Positions 43,581 through 56,784 are shown, numbered from the stretch's first letter. The stretch is 64,000 bases of DNA from Rhynchopus euleeides (GCA_963210315.1 OY723269.1:1860001-1924000); one strand, 5' to 3'. The notes: generated from the letters alone by a model not told the origin. Numbers and translations: made by a program.

Positions 43581-44720
43581 ATGAAGCTGGCAACACTGCT
43601 TGTCCTAGTTGTGATGGCAGGGACGTGCGACGGGTTTCTTTGGGGCAAGGGCAAGTCGTCTTGGGGCAAGTCGAAGTCGAAGTCGAAGTCGAAGTCGCAT
43701 GGCGGCATCTGGGGTAAGTCGAAGTCGCATGGCGGCATCTGGGGTAAGTCGAAGTCGCCTGGCGGCATCTGGGATAAGTACGGGAAGGCTATCTTCGGCG
43801 GCCGCGGCGGCAGCCCGCCCACCACAGGCCCCCTGACACCCTGTGGGGAGGGGATCGTGGTGGAGGCGATTAAGGAGTACAAGCCTGTGGTGGAGTCGAT
43901 TGTGGAGGTGCTCGAGGAGGAGGAGGCCGCCTTCCGCCCGCTGCTGGTGCGCATGGCGTGGCACTCGATGGCGCAGTACAACCCTGCGCTGAAGCCGATT
44001 GGCGGTGGTGCGGGTGGGTGCCTGCGGCCCGGCGGTCCCGAACACAACCTGGGGGAGAACAAGGGGCTGGACGTGGCGGCGGAAAAGCTCGAGAAGGTGA
44101 AGAAGGCGCACCCCTTCGTGACGTACGCAGACCTGTACCAGCTGGCGGGGAACACGGCCCTCGAGTACATGGGGAGCCCGTCGCTGCACTTCAAGCCCGG
44201 GCGGCGCGACTACGAGGCGTCGGAGCTGGCGGGGCAGTGCGTCGCAGACAACACCCGGATGCCCACAAAGCGCATCAACGAGGACTGGTTCCCCCACCGG
44301 GACACGCTGAAGTACCTGTTTGAGAAGTTTGGGGAGCTGGGGATCTCGCTGGACACCGACAAGGACGCGTTGTACAAGATCGTCAGCCTCCTCGGAGCCC
44401 ACAACATGGGGGGGATGCACAAGGAAATCAGCGGGAACGAGGGGCAGTGGACGGCGGACAACCACGTGTTCGGGAACGAGTACTTTTACAACCTTGAGCG
44501 GGGGGCCTGGGGGCCGTACACGGCCCGGATGTGGGGGACTGACCTGCAGTACAAGGGAGGCCCCGGTCTGCGCTTCGTGATGCTGCCGATCGACATGGTG
44601 CTGCGGCACGACAGGCGCCTGCGCAAGATTGTGCGCGAGTTCATGAACGACAAGGCCCTGTTTGCGAAGCACTTCCGGGTGGCGTGGCAGCAGATCCAGG
44701 ACAACTGCTACGACCACTGA
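43581..44720 (+). CDS. class I peroxidase with basic repeats, copy 14 (379 aa, extra Lys-Ser)
   Basis: The Lys-Ser run before the first repeat has one extra pair (6 bp), and one His-type repeat is missing, leaving two His and one Pro at 43686-43775. The net change is minus eight residues, in frame. The catalytic domain is unchanged. Confidence 0.93.
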   Translation: MKLATLLVLVVMAGTCDGFLWGKGKSSWGKSKSKSKSKSHGGIWGKSKSHGGIWGKSKSPGGIWDKYGKAIFGGRGGSPPTTGPLTPCGEGIVVEAIKEYKPVVESIVEVLEEEEAAFRPLLVRMAWHSMAQYNPALKPIGGGAGGCLRPGGPEHNLGENKGLDVAAEKLEKVKKAHPFVTYADLYQLAGNTALEYMGSPSLHFKPGRRDYEASELAGQCVADNTRMPTKRINEDWFPHRDTLKYLFEKFGELGISLDTDKDALYKIVSLLGAHNMGGMHKEISGNEGQWTADNHVFGNEYFYNLERGAWGPYTARMWGTDLQYKGGPGLRFVMLPIDMVLRHDRRLRKIVREFMNDKALFAKHFRVAWQQIQDNCYDH

Positions 44721-46866
44721 TCGTCTGCCCCTCCCGATCTCATGTGCGGCCCCGCCCGCCCGCCCGCCCGCCCGCGCACGCAGCGTGTTCCTCAATTGCT
44801 GCGACGGCGTCCCCGACCATTCAACAACAAACACCATCCTCCATGCGCGCGCGCCCATCGGCCATGCGCTATCCGCCAGCATGCCACAGACACAGACACA
44901 ACGCCCCTCCTATGGGGTGCACACCGTGCCGTGTGTTTTGGGTTGGCGAAAAAGTTTTGTATTTTTTTTTTCATCCGCCCGCCTGCCTTCTCTGCCCCTC
45001 CTCTCGTGCCGTGTCCTCAACCTGCAGCCGAAACGCAGCGAGTTGATGAGCGCGCATGGATATGGGATATGGGTATGGGGTGGGGGTGGGGGTGCGTGGC
45101 GGCCCCCCCTCTTTGTGCCCTTTTCTTTTCTGAGGCCTGGGGATGGGCATGACGGGGCCCAGCTGGGTGCACTGGGGGCACACGCGCGCGCTCCGCCCGT
45201 GTCCAGTAAGACGGGCACTCTCGGTGTGTGGCGCCTGTGATCCCCTGCACTTGGCACGTGGCCCCGTAGCCACGCGGGATCGTGGTGGAGTGGAAATAGT
45301 CATCTTGTAACTCTTGTTTCCTGCTGCTGCGCTCTGGCAGAGCCCAGCAGCATGCTGATGTGATTCTGCGCCTTTCCTTCTTCTTCTTGTGCATTGCATT
45401 CCTTCGCGAGAACATGCCATGCGGTGGATGTTTGCACGCGACACGAATTCAGCGATGGCCTCACACAACTGAAGAAGGAAAGCGTGAAACCTGAAAACGG
45501 AAAAGTGAAAAGTGAAAACTGAAACACGGAAACACGGAAAATCAATCTCATATTCGCACCAGACGCTTGCAAATATTGAACACAGCTCTCGGTGGAGCGG
45601 AACGCCAAATAACCCAACACACACTGCGGTTCATGGGCGTGCGCTGCACCCTTTTACCTTTTACCTTTCACGTTTTATCGTTTCTTCGTTTCTTCTCCCC
45701 ACATCATTTTTTTCTGGACCTCGTGGTGATTTTGTCACCGCTGCCAAGTGTGACGTCAGCCGCGCTCTGCAGTGCAGGTTCCGTGCCCCCTCACCCCTCC
45801 CCTGCTCTCTGCTGTTGCGGCTGTACGCGAGTTCGCTGGTGCCGGTACCGATGTGCCTGCCGCCTGACACTGCCCCCGCGGTATCAGACGGCTTCCACAC
45901 GGCACGGGCACGGGTGTGCCCGCGGCGGCGCAGCCAAACGGCATGGATATGGATGCGGGGTGGTGCGTGTGGAGGTAGCACCAGACTTCGCTCGGTGCGA
46001 CCTACACTAAACAGAAAGGCGAACGTGTGTGTGTGTGTGTGGAAGGGGAAGCACTGGTTTTCCAGATTTTCTTCTTTGGCTTTTTGGTGGTTGCTGCTAC
46101 TGCCGTTCGCTGATTTTTTTGTGGGCCCCACGAATCTCAGCCACGGCTGGCGACCCGGTCTTCGCAGAGGGGAGGCGTTCAGGTGTGATAGACGGAAAAG
46201 GGCGCTGCTGCCCCACCTGCGGGCTGTGCTGGTCGGGACGGACGGATTACTCGTCAACGTCGACCGCTGATCCCACACGGCTGTGTGTTGCTGCGCTCGC
46301 TGACCCTTGACTGATCTCTCGGGGTGGTGATCTGCAGACGCTGTGTGTGGGTTCTGTGTGCATCCCCGTGGCTGCTGGGCAGTCGCAGTGCCGCCTTCCA
46401 ACAAAACCCTGTGCGCTACGCCCGCCACGGGCAAGCGTCGTTCCCGGAGGAACTTCACCAATTCAATATTTTGCTGGGCGGCTTGCTGCCGACAGCACAC
46501 AATCCCGTTATTTTTCCACTCTCCACTCTCCACTCTCAATTCCACACGCCCTTATTGTTACTTGCTGACGCGCTTTTGGAAAGCCTCGCTTTCCAGTTTA
46601 TCCTCTTCCCCCTTCATCGGGACGAGCTACGGCCCTGTGAGCTACGAGCCGGAGATGCAGATGCAAATGCAAACAAGCGAACCGAACCAAACCCGAAGTC
46701 CTGCCTCCCCACCCCCGTCCCCCCCAACATCTCTGGGCAGTTGGTCCATCCCCCCCATATGAATTGCTTTGCTGTGCAGTTTTCAGCGATGACGTGCATC
46801 CACACCACACCACGCCCCCCGCCGCAGGTTTTACCCTTTTTTACTTTCACACTCCCAGGCCGCACC
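44721..46866. other. spacer 14 (2146 bp), long form, no gene seen
   Basis: Carries the 12-bp CCCG expansion; otherwise as reference. Confidence 0.7.
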
Positions 46867-48030
46867 ATGAAGCTGGCAACACTGCTTGTCCTAGTTGTGA
46901 TGGCAGGGACGTGCGACGGGTTTCTTTGGGGCAAGGGCAAGTCGTCTTGGGGCAAGTCGAAGTCGAAGTCGAAGTCGCATGGCGGCATCTGGGGTAAGTC
47001 GAAGTCGCATGGCGGCATCTGGGGTAAGTCGAAGTCGCATGGCGGCATCTGGGGTAAGTCGAAGTCGCCTGGCGGCATCTGGGATAAGTACGGGAAGGCT
47101 ATCTTCGGCGGCCGCGGCGGCAGCCCGCCCACCACAGGCCCCCTGACACCCTGTGGGGAGGGGATCGTGGTGGAGGCGATTAAGGAGTACAAGCCTGTGG
47201 TGGAGTCGATTGTGGAGGTGCTCGAGGAGGAGGAGGCCGCCTTCCGCCCGCTGCTGGTGCGCATGGCGTGGCACTCGATGGCGCAGTACAACCCTGCGCT
47301 GAAGCCGATTGGCGGTGGTGCGGGTGGGTGCCTGCGGCCCGGCGGTCCCGAACACAACCTGGGGGAGAACAAGGGGCTGGACGTGGCGGCGGAAAAGCTC
47401 GAGAAGGTGAAGAAGGCGCACCCCTTCGTGACGTACGCAGACCTGTACCAGCTGGCGGGGAACACGGCCCTCGAGTACATGGGGAGCCCGTCGCTGCACT
47501 TCAAGCCCGGGCGGCGCGACTACGAGGCGTCGGAGCTGGCGGGGCAGTGCGTCGCAGACAACACCCGGATGCCCACAAAGCGCATCAACGAGGACTGGTT
47601 CCCCCACCGGGACACGCTGAAGTACCTGTTTGAGAAGTTTGGGGAGCTGGGGATCTCGCTGGACACCGACAAGGACGCGTTGTACAAGATCGTCAGCCTC
47701 CTCGGAGCCCACAACATGGGGGGGATGCACAAGGAAATCAGCGGGAACGAGGGGCAGTGGACGGCGGACAACCACGTGTTCGGGAACGAGTACTTTTACA
47801 ACCTTGAGCGGGGGGCCTGGGGGCCGTACACGGCCCGGATGTGGGGGACTGACCTGCAGTACAAGGGAGGCCCCGGTCTGCGCTTCGTGATGCTGCCGAT
47901 CGACATGGTGCTGCGGCACGACAGGCGCCTGCGCAAGATTGTGCGCGAGTTCATGAACGACAAGGCCCTGTTTGCGAAGCACTTCCGGGTGGCGTGGCAG
48001 CAGATCCAGGACAACTGCTACGACCACTGA
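46867..48030 (+). CDS. class I peroxidase with basic repeats, copy 15 (387 aa)
   Basis: Four repeats at 46966-47085 (three His, one Pro). Followed by a long spacer. Confidence 0.93.
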   Translation: MKLATLLVLVVMAGTCDGFLWGKGKSSWGKSKSKSKSHGGIWGKSKSHGGIWGKSKSHGGIWGKSKSPGGIWDKYGKAIFGGRGGSPPTTGPLTPCGEGIVVEAIKEYKPVVESIVEVLEEEEAAFRPLLVRMAWHSMAQYNPALKPIGGGAGGCLRPGGPEHNLGENKGLDVAAEKLEKVKKAHPFVTYADLYQLAGNTALEYMGSPSLHFKPGRRDYEASELAGQCVADNTRMPTKRINEDWFPHRDTLKYLFEKFGELGISLDTDKDALYKIVSLLGAHNMGGMHKEISGNEGQWTADNHVFGNEYFYNLERGAWGPYTARMWGTDLQYKGGPGLRFVMLPIDMVLRHDRRLRKIVREFMNDKALFAKHFRVAWQQIQDNCYDH

Positions 48031-50176
48031 TCGTCTGCCCCTCCCGATCTCATGTGCGGCCCCGCCCGCCCGCCCGCCCGCCCGCGCACGCAGCGTGTTC
48101 CTCAATTGCTGCGACGGCGTCCCCGACCATTCAACAACAAACACCATCCTCCATGCGCGCGCGCCCATCGGCCATGCGCTATCCGCCAGCATGCCACAGA
48201 CACAGACACAACGCCCCTCCTATGGGGTGCACACCGTGCCGTGTGTTTTGGGTTGGCGAAAAAGTTTTGTATTTTTTTTTTCATCCGCCCGCCTGCCTTC
48301 TCTGCCCCTCCTCTCGTGCCGTGTCCTCAACCTGCAGCCGAAACGCAGCGAGTTGATGAGCGCGCATGGATATGGGATATGGGTATGGGGTGGGGGTGGG
48401 GGTGCGTGGCGGCCCCCCCTCTTTGTGCCCTTTTCTTTTCTGAGGCCTGGGGATGGGCATGACGGGGCCCAGCTGGGTGCACTGGGGGCACACGCGCGCG
48501 CTCCGCCCGTGTCCAGTAAGACGGGCACTCTCGGTGTGTGGCGCCTGTGATCCCCTGCACTTGGCACGTGGCCCCGTAGCCACGCGGGATCGTGGTGGAG
48601 TGGAAATAGTCATCTTGTAACTCTTGTTTCCTGCTGCTGCGCTCTGGCAGAGCCCAGCAGCATGCTGATGTGATTCTGCGCCTTTCCTTCTTCTTCTTGT
48701 GCATTGCATTCCTTCGCGAGAACATGCCATGCGGTGGATGTTTGCACGCGACACGAATTCAGCGATGGCCTCACACAACTGAAGAAGGAAAGCGTGAAAC
48801 CTGAAAACGGAAAAGTGAAAAGTGAAAACTGAAACACGGAAACACGGAAAATCAATCTCATATTCGCACCAGACGCTTGCAAATATTGAACACAGCTCTC
48901 GGTGGAGCGGAACGCCAAATAACCCAACACACACTGCGGTTCATGGGCGTGCGCTGCACCCTTTTACCTTTTACCTTTCACGTTTTATCGTTTCTTCGTT
49001 TCTTCTCCCCACATCATTTTTTTCTGGACCTCGTGGTGATTTTGTCACCGCTGCCAAGTGTGACGTCAGCCGCGCTCTGCAGTGCAGGTTCCGTGCCCCC
49101 TCACCCCTCCCCTGCTCTCTGCTGTTGCGGCTGTACGCGAGTTCGCTGGTGCCGGTACCGATGTGCCTGCCGCCTGACACTGCCCCCGCGGTATCAGACG
49201 GCTTCCACACGGCACGGGCACGGGTGTGCCCGCGGCGGCGCAGCCAAACGGCATGGATATGGATGCGGGGTGGTGCGTGTGGAGGTAGCACCAGACTTCG
49301 CTCGGTGCGACCTACACTAAACAGAAAGGCGAACGTGTGTGTGTGTGTGTGGAAGGGGAAGCACTGGTTTTCCAGATTTTCTTCTTTGGCTTTTTGGTGG
49401 TTGCTGCTACTGCCGTTCGCTGATTTTTTTGTGGGCCCCACGAATCTCAGCCACGGCTGGCGACCCGGTCTTCGCAGAGGGGAGGCGTTCAGGTGTGATA
49501 GACGGAAAAGGGCGCTGCTGCCCCACCTGCGGGCTGTGCTGGTCGGGACGGACGGATTACTCGTCAACGTCGACCGCTGATCCCACACGGCTGTGTGTTG
49601 CTGCGCTCGCTGACCCTTGACTGATCTCTCGGGGTGGTGATCTGCAGACGCTGTGTGTGGGTTCTGTGTGCATCCCCGTGGCTGCTGGGCAGTCGCAGTG
49701 CCGCCTTCCAACAAAACCCTGTGCGCTACGCCCGCCACGGGCAAGCGTCGTTCCCGGAGGAACTTCACCAATTCAATATTTTGCTGGGCGGCTTGCTGCC
49801 GACAGCACACAATCCCGTTATTTTTCCACTCTCCACTCTCCACTCTCAATTCCACACGCCCTTATTGTTACTTGCTGACGCGCTTTTGGAAAGCCTCGCT
49901 TTCCAGTTTATCCTCTTCCCCCTTCATCGGGACGAGCTACGGCCCTGTGAGCTACGAGCCGGAGATGCAGATGCAAATGCAAACAAGCGAACCGAACCAA
50001 ACCCGAAGTCCTGCCTCCCCACCCCCGTCCCCCCCAACATCTCTGGGCAGTTGGTCCATCCCCCCCATATGAATTGCTTTGCTGTGCAGTTTTCAGCGAT
50101 GACGTGCATCCACACCACACCACGCCCCCCGCCGCAGGTTTTACCCTTTTTTACTTTCACACTCCCAGGCCGCACC
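48031..50176. other. spacer 15 (2146 bp), long form, no gene seen
   Basis: Carries the 12-bp CCCG expansion; otherwise as reference. Confidence 0.7.
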
Positions 50177-51340
50177 ATGAAGCTGGCAACACTGCTTGTC
50201 CTAGTTGTGATGGCAGGGACGTGCGACGGGTTTCTTTGGGGCAAGGGCAAGTCGTCTTGGGGCAAGTCGAAGTCGAAGTCGAAGTCGCATGGCGGCATCT
50301 GGGGTAAGTCGAAGTCGCATGGCGGCATCTGGGGTAAGTCGAAGTCGCATGGCGGCATCTGGGGTAAGTCGAAGTCGCCTGGCGGCATCTGGGATAAGTA
50401 CGGGAAGGCTATCTTCGGCGGCCGCGGCGGCAGCCCGCCCACCACAGGCCCCCTGACACCCTGTGGGGAGGGGATCGTGGTGGAGGCGATTAAGGAGTAC
50501 AAGCCTGTGGTGGAGTCGATTGTGGAGGTGCTCGAGGAGGAGGAGGCCGCCTTCCGCCCGCTGCTGGTGCGCATGGCGTGGCACTCGATGGCGCAGTACA
50601 ACCCTGCGCTGAAGCCGATTGGCGGTGGTGCGGGTGGGTGCCTGCGGCCCGGCGGTCCCGAACACAACCTGGGGGAGAACAAGGGGCTGGACGTGGCGGC
50701 GGAAAAGCTCGAGAAGGTGAAGAAGGCGCACCCCTTCGTGACGTACGCAGACCTGTACCAGCTGGCGGGGAACACGGCCCTCGAGTACATGGGGAGCCCG
50801 TCGCTGCACTTCAAGCCCGGGCGGCGCGACTACGAGGCGTCGGAGCTGGCGGGGCAGTGCGTCGCAGACAACACCCGGATGCCCACAAAGCGCATCAACG
50901 AGGACTGGTTCCCCCACCGGGACACGCTGAAGTACCTGTTTGAGAAGTTTGGGGAGCTGGGGATCTCGCTGGACACCGACAAGGACGCGTTGTACAAGAT
51001 CGTCAGCCTCCTCGGAGCCCACAACATGGGGGGGATGCACAAGGAAATCAGCGGGAACGAGGGGCAGTGGACGGCGGACAACCACGTGTTCGGGAACGAG
51101 TACTTTTACAACCTTGAGCGGGGGGCCTGGGGGCCGTACACGGCCCGGATGTGGGGGACTGACCTGCAGTACAAGGGAGGCCCCGGTCTGCGCTTCGTGA
51201 TGCTGCCGATCGACATGGTGCTGCGGCACGACAGGCGCCTGCGCAAGATTGTGCGCGAGTTCATGAACGACAAGGCCCTGTTTGCGAAGCACTTCCGGGT
51301 GGCGTGGCAGCAGATCCAGGACAACTGCTACGACCACTGA
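50177..51340 (+). CDS. class I peroxidase with basic repeats, copy 16 (387 aa)
   Basis: Four repeats at 50276-50395 (three His, one Pro). Followed by a long spacer. Confidence 0.93.
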   Translation: MKLATLLVLVVMAGTCDGFLWGKGKSSWGKSKSKSKSHGGIWGKSKSHGGIWGKSKSHGGIWGKSKSPGGIWDKYGKAIFGGRGGSPPTTGPLTPCGEGIVVEAIKEYKPVVESIVEVLEEEEAAFRPLLVRMAWHSMAQYNPALKPIGGGAGGCLRPGGPEHNLGENKGLDVAAEKLEKVKKAHPFVTYADLYQLAGNTALEYMGSPSLHFKPGRRDYEASELAGQCVADNTRMPTKRINEDWFPHRDTLKYLFEKFGELGISLDTDKDALYKIVSLLGAHNMGGMHKEISGNEGQWTADNHVFGNEYFYNLERGAWGPYTARMWGTDLQYKGGPGLRFVMLPIDMVLRHDRRLRKIVREFMNDKALFAKHFRVAWQQIQDNCYDH

Positions 51341-53486
51341 TCGTCTGCCCCTCCCGATCTCATGTGCGGCCCCGCCCGCCCGCCCGCCCGCCCGCGCACG
51401 CAGCGTGTTCCTCAATTGCTGCGACGGCGTCCCCGACCATTCAACAACAAACACCATCCTCCATGCGCGCGCGCCCATCGGCCATGCGCTATCCGCCAGC
51501 ATGCCACAGACACAGACACAACGCCCCTCCTATGGGGTGCACACCGTGCCGTGTGTTTTGGGTTGGCGAAAAAGTTTTGTATTTTTTTTTTCATCCGCCC
51601 GCCTGCCTTCTCTGCCCCTCCTCTCGTGCCGTGTCCTCAACCTGCAGCCGAAACGCAGCGAGTTGATGAGCGCGCATGGATATGGGATATGGGTATGGGG
51701 TGGGGGTGGGGGTGCGTGGCGGCCCCCCCTCTTTGTGCCCTTTTCTTTTCTGAGGCCTGGGGATGGGCATGACGGGGCCCAGCTGGGTGCACTGGGGGCA
51801 CACGCGCGCGCTCCGCCCGTGTCCAGTAAGACGGGCACTCTCGGTGTGTGGCGCCTGTGATCCCCTGCACTTGGCACGTGGCCCCGTAGCCACGCGGGAT
51901 CGTGGTGGAGTGGAAATAGTCATCTTGTAACTCTTGTTTCCTGCTGCTGCGCTCTGGCAGAGCCCAGCAGCATGCTGATGTGATTCTGCGCCTTTCCTTC
52001 TTCTTCTTGTGCATTGCATTCCTTCGCGAGAACATGCCATGCGGTGGATGTTTGCACGCGACACGAATTCAGCGATGGCCTCACACAACTGAAGAAGGAA
52101 AGCGTGAAACCTGAAAACGGAAAAGTGAAAAGTGAAAACTGAAACACGGAAACACGGAAAATCAATCTCATATTCGCACCAGACGCTTGCAAATATTGAA
52201 CACAGCTCTCGGTGGAGCGGAACGCCAAATAACCCAACACACACTGCGGTTCATGGGCGTGCGCTGCACCCTTTTACCTTTTACCTTTCACGTTTTATCG
52301 TTTCTTCGTTTCTTCTCCCCACATCATTTTTTTCTGGACCTCGTGGTGATTTTGTCACCGCTGCCAAGTGTGACGTCAGCCGCGCTCTGCAGTGCAGGTT
52401 CCGTGCCCCCTCACCCCTCCCCTGCTCTCTGCTGTTGCGGCTGTACGCGAGTTCGCTGGTGCCGGTACCGATGTGCCTGCCGCCTGACACTGCCCCCGCG
52501 GTATCAGACGGCTTCCACACGGCACGGGCACGGGTGTGCCCGCGGCGGCGCAGCCAAACGGCATGGATATGGATGCGGGGTGGTGCGTGTGGAGGTAGCA
52601 CCAGACTTCGCTCGGTGCGACCTACACTAAACAGAAAGGCGAACGTGTGTGTGTGTGTGTGGAAGGGGAAGCACTGGTTTTCCAGATTTTCTTCTTTGGC
52701 TTTTTGGTGGTTGCTGCTACTGCCGTTCGCTGATTTTTTTGTGGGCCCCACGAATCTCAGCCACGGCTGGCGACCCGGTCTTCGCAGAGGGGAGGCGTTC
52801 AGGTGTGATAGACGGAAAAGGGCGCTGCTGCCCCACCTGCGGGCTGTGCTGGTCGGGACGGACGGATTACTCGTCAACGTCGACCGCTGATCCCACACGG
52901 CTGTGTGTTGCTGCGCTCGCTGACCCTTGACTGATCTCTCGGGGTGGTGATCTGCAGACGCTGTGTGTGGGTTCTGTGTGCATCCCCGTGGCTGCTGGGC
53001 AGTCGCAGTGCCGCCTTCCAACAAAACCCTGTGCGCTACGCCCGCCACGGGCAAGCGTCGTTCCCGGAGGAACTTCACCAATTCAATATTTTGCTGGGCG
53101 GCTTGCTGCCGACAGCACACAATCCCGTTATTTTTCCACTCTCCACTCTCCACTCTCAATTCCACACGCCCTTATTGTTACTTGCTGACGCGCTTTTGGA
53201 AAGCCTCGCTTTCCAGTTTATCCTCTTCCCCCTTCATCGGGACGAGCTACGGCCCTGTGAGCTACGAGCCGGAGATGCAGATGCAAATGCAAACAAGCGA
53301 ACCGAACCAAACCCGAAGTCCTGCCTCCCCACCCCCGTCCCCCCCAACATCTCTGGGCAGTTGGTCCATCCCCCCCATATGAATTGCTTTGCTGTGCAGT
53401 TTTCAGCGATGACGTGCATCCACACCACACCACGCCCCCCGCCGCAGGTTTTACCCTTTTTTACTTTCACACTCCCAGGCCGCACC
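51341..53486. other. spacer 16 (2146 bp), long form, no gene seen
   Basis: Carries the 12-bp CCCG expansion; otherwise as reference. Confidence 0.7.
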
Positions 53487-54650
53487 ATGAAGCTGGCAAC
53501 ACTGCTTGTCCTAGTTGTGATGGCAGGGACGTGCGACGGGTTTCTTTGGGGCAAGGGCAAGTCGTCTTGGGGCAAGTCGAAGTCGAAGTCGAAGTCGCAT
53601 GGCGGCATCTGGGGTAAGTCGAAGTCGCATGGCGGCATCTGGGGTAAGTCGAAGTCGCATGGCGGCATCTGGGGTAAGTCGAAGTCGCCTGGCGGCATCT
53701 GGGATAAGTACGGGAAGGCTATCTTCGGCGGCCGCGGCGGCAGCCCGCCCACCACAGGCCCCCTGACACCCTGTGGGGAGGGGATCGTGGTGGAGGCGAT
53801 TAAGGAGTACAAGCCTGTGGTGGAGTCGATTGTGGAGGTGCTCGAGGAGGAGGAGGCCGCCTTCCGCCCGCTGCTGGTGCGCATGGCGTGGCACTCGATG
53901 GCGCAGTACAACCCTGCGCTGAAGCCGATTGGCGGTGGTGCGGGTGGGTGCCTGCGGCCCGGCGGTCCCGAACACAACCTGGGGGAGAACAAGGGGCTGG
54001 ACGTGGCGGCGGAAAAGCTCGAGAAGGTGAAGAAGGCGCACCCCTTCGTGACGTACGCAGACCTGTACCAGCTGGCGGGGAACACGGCCCTCGAGTACAT
54101 GGGGAGCCCGTCGCTGCACTTCAAGCCCGGGCGGCGCGACTACGAGGCGTCGGAGCTGGCGGGGCAGTGCGTCGCAGACAACACCCGGATGCCCACAAAG
54201 CGCATCAACGAGGACTGGTTCCCCCACCGGGACACGCTGAAGTACCTGTTTGAGAAGTTTGGGGAGCTGGGGATCTCGCTGGACACCGACAAGGACGCGT
54301 TGTACAAGATCGTCAGCCTCCTCGGAGCCCACAACATGGGGGGGATGCACAAGGAAATCAGCGGGAACGAGGGGCAGTGGACGGCGGACAACCACGTGTT
54401 CGGGAACGAGTACTTTTACAACCTTGAGCGGGGGGCCTGGGGGCCGTACACGGCCCGGATGTGGGGGACTGACCTGCAGTACAAGGGAGGCCCCGGTCTG
54501 CGCTTCGTGATGCTGCCGATCGACATGGTGCTGCGGCACGACAGGCGCCTGCGCAAGATTGTGCGCGAGTTCATGAACGACAAGGCCCTGTTTGCGAAGC
54601 ACTTCCGGGTGGCGTGGCAGCAGATCCAGGACAACTGCTACGACCACTGA
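53487..54650 (+). CDS. class I peroxidase with basic repeats, copy 17 (387 aa)
   Basis: Four repeats at 53586-53705 (three His, one Pro). Unlike its neighbours it is followed by a short spacer. Confidence 0.93.
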   Translation: MKLATLLVLVVMAGTCDGFLWGKGKSSWGKSKSKSKSHGGIWGKSKSHGGIWGKSKSHGGIWGKSKSPGGIWDKYGKAIFGGRGGSPPTTGPLTPCGEGIVVEAIKEYKPVVESIVEVLEEEEAAFRPLLVRMAWHSMAQYNPALKPIGGGAGGCLRPGGPEHNLGENKGLDVAAEKLEKVKKAHPFVTYADLYQLAGNTALEYMGSPSLHFKPGRRDYEASELAGQCVADNTRMPTKRINEDWFPHRDTLKYLFEKFGELGISLDTDKDALYKIVSLLGAHNMGGMHKEISGNEGQWTADNHVFGNEYFYNLERGAWGPYTARMWGTDLQYKGGPGLRFVMLPIDMVLRHDRRLRKIVREFMNDKALFAKHFRVAWQQIQDNCYDH

Positions 54651-56784
54651 TCGTCTGCCCCTCCCGATCTCATGTGCGGCCCCGCCCGCCCGCGCACGCA
54701 GCGTGTTCCTCAATTGCTGCGACGGCGTCCCCGACCATTCAACAACAAACACCATCCTCCATGCGCGCGCGCCCATCGGCCATGCGCTATCCGCCAGCAT
54801 GCCACAGACACAGACACAACGCCCCTCCTATGGGGTGCACACCGTGCCGTGTGTTTTGGGTTGGCGAAAAAGTTTTGTATTTTTTTTTTCATCCGCCCGC
54901 CTGCCTTCTCTGCCCCTCCTCTCGTGCCGTGTCCTCAACCTGCAGCCGAAACGCAGCGAGTTGATGAGCGCGCATGGATATGGGATATGGGTATGGGGTG
55001 GGGGTGGGGGTGCGTGGCGGCCCCCCCTCTTTGTGCCCTTTTCTTTTCTGAGGCCTGGGGATGGGCATGACGGGGCCCAGCTGGGTGCACTGGGGGCACA
55101 CGCGCGCGCTCCGCCCGTGTCCAGTAAGACGGGCACTCTCGGTGTGTGGCGCCTGTGATCCCCTGCACTTGGCACGTGGCCCCGTAGCCACGCGGGATCG
55201 TGGTGGAGTGGAAATAGTCATCTTGTAACTCTTGTTTCCTGCTGCTGCGCTCTGGCAGAGCCCAGCAGCATGCTGATGTGATTCTGCGCCTTTCCTTCTT
55301 CTTCTTGTGCATTGCATTCCTTCGCGAGAACATGCCATGCGGTGGATGTTTGCACGCGACACGAATTCAGCGATGGCCTCACACAACTGAAGAAGGAAAG
55401 CGTGAAACCTGAAAACGGAAAAGTGAAAAGTGAAAACTGAAACACGGAAACACGGAAAATCAATCTCATATTCGCACCAGACGCTTGCAAATATTGAACA
55501 CAGCTCTCGGTGGAGCGGAACGCCAAATAACCCAACACACACTGCGGTTCATGGGCGTGCGCTGCACCCTTTTACCTTTTACCTTTCACGTTTTATCGTT
55601 TCTTCGTTTCTTCTCCCCACATCATTTTTTTCTGGACCTCGTGGTGATTTTGTCACCGCTGCCAAGTGTGACGTCAGCCGCGCTCTGCAGTGCAGGTTCC
55701 GTGCCCCCTCACCCCTCCCCTGCTCTCTGCTGTTGCGGCTGTACGCGAGTTCGCTGGTGCCGGTACCGATGTGCCTGCCGCCTGACACTGCCCCCGCGGT
55801 ATCAGACGGCTTCCACACGGCACGGGCACGGGTGTGCCCGCGGCGGCGCAGCCAAACGGCATGGATATGGATGCGGGGTGGTGCGTGTGGAGGTAGCACC
55901 AGACTTCGCTCGGTGCGACCTACACTAAACAGAAAGGCGAACGTGTGTGTGTGTGTGTGGAAGGGGAAGCACTGGTTTTCCAGATTTTCTTCTTTGGCTT
56001 TTTGGTGGTTGCTGCTACTGCCGTTCGCTGATTTTTTTGTGGGCCCCACGAATCTCAGCCACGGCTGGCGACCCGGTCTTCGCAGAGGGGAGGCGTTCAG
56101 GTGTGATAGACGGAAAAGGGCGCTGCTGCCCCACCTGCGGGCTGTGCTGGTCGGGACGGACGGATTACTCGTCAACGTCGACCGCTGATCCCACACGGCT
56201 GTGTGTTGCTGCGCTCGCTGACCCTTGACTGATCTCTCGGGGTGGTGATCTGCAGACGCTGTGTGTGGGTTCTGTGTGCATCCCCGTGGCTGCTGGGCAG
56301 TCGCAGTGCCGCCTTCCAACAAAACCCTGTGCGCTACGCCCGCCACGGGCAAGCGTCGTTCCCGGAGGAACTTCACCAATTCAATATTTTGCTGGGCGGC
56401 TTGCTGCCGACAGCACACAATCCCGTTATTTTTCCACTCTCCACTCTCCACTCTCAATTCCACACGCCCTTATTGTTACTTGCTGACGCGCTTTTGGAAA
56501 GCCTCGCTTTCCAGTTTATCCTCTTCCCCCTTCATCGGGACGAGCTACGGCCCTGTGAGCTACGAGCCGGAGATGCAGATGCAAATGCAAACAAGCGAAC
56601 CGAACCAAACCCGAAGTCCTGCCTCCCCACCCCCGTCCCCCCCAACATCTCTGGGCAGTTGGTCCATCCCCCCCATATGAATTGCTTTGCTGTGCAGTTT
56701 TCAGCGATGACGTGCATCCACACCACACCACGCCCCCCGCCGCAGGTTTTACCCTTTTTTACTTTCACACTCCCAGGCCGCACC
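54651..56784. other. spacer 17 (2134 bp), short form among long ones, no gene seen
   Basis: It lacks the 12-bp CCCG expansion present in spacers 12-16, 18 and 19, so it matches the short spacers of the left half of the array. Confidence 0.7.
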
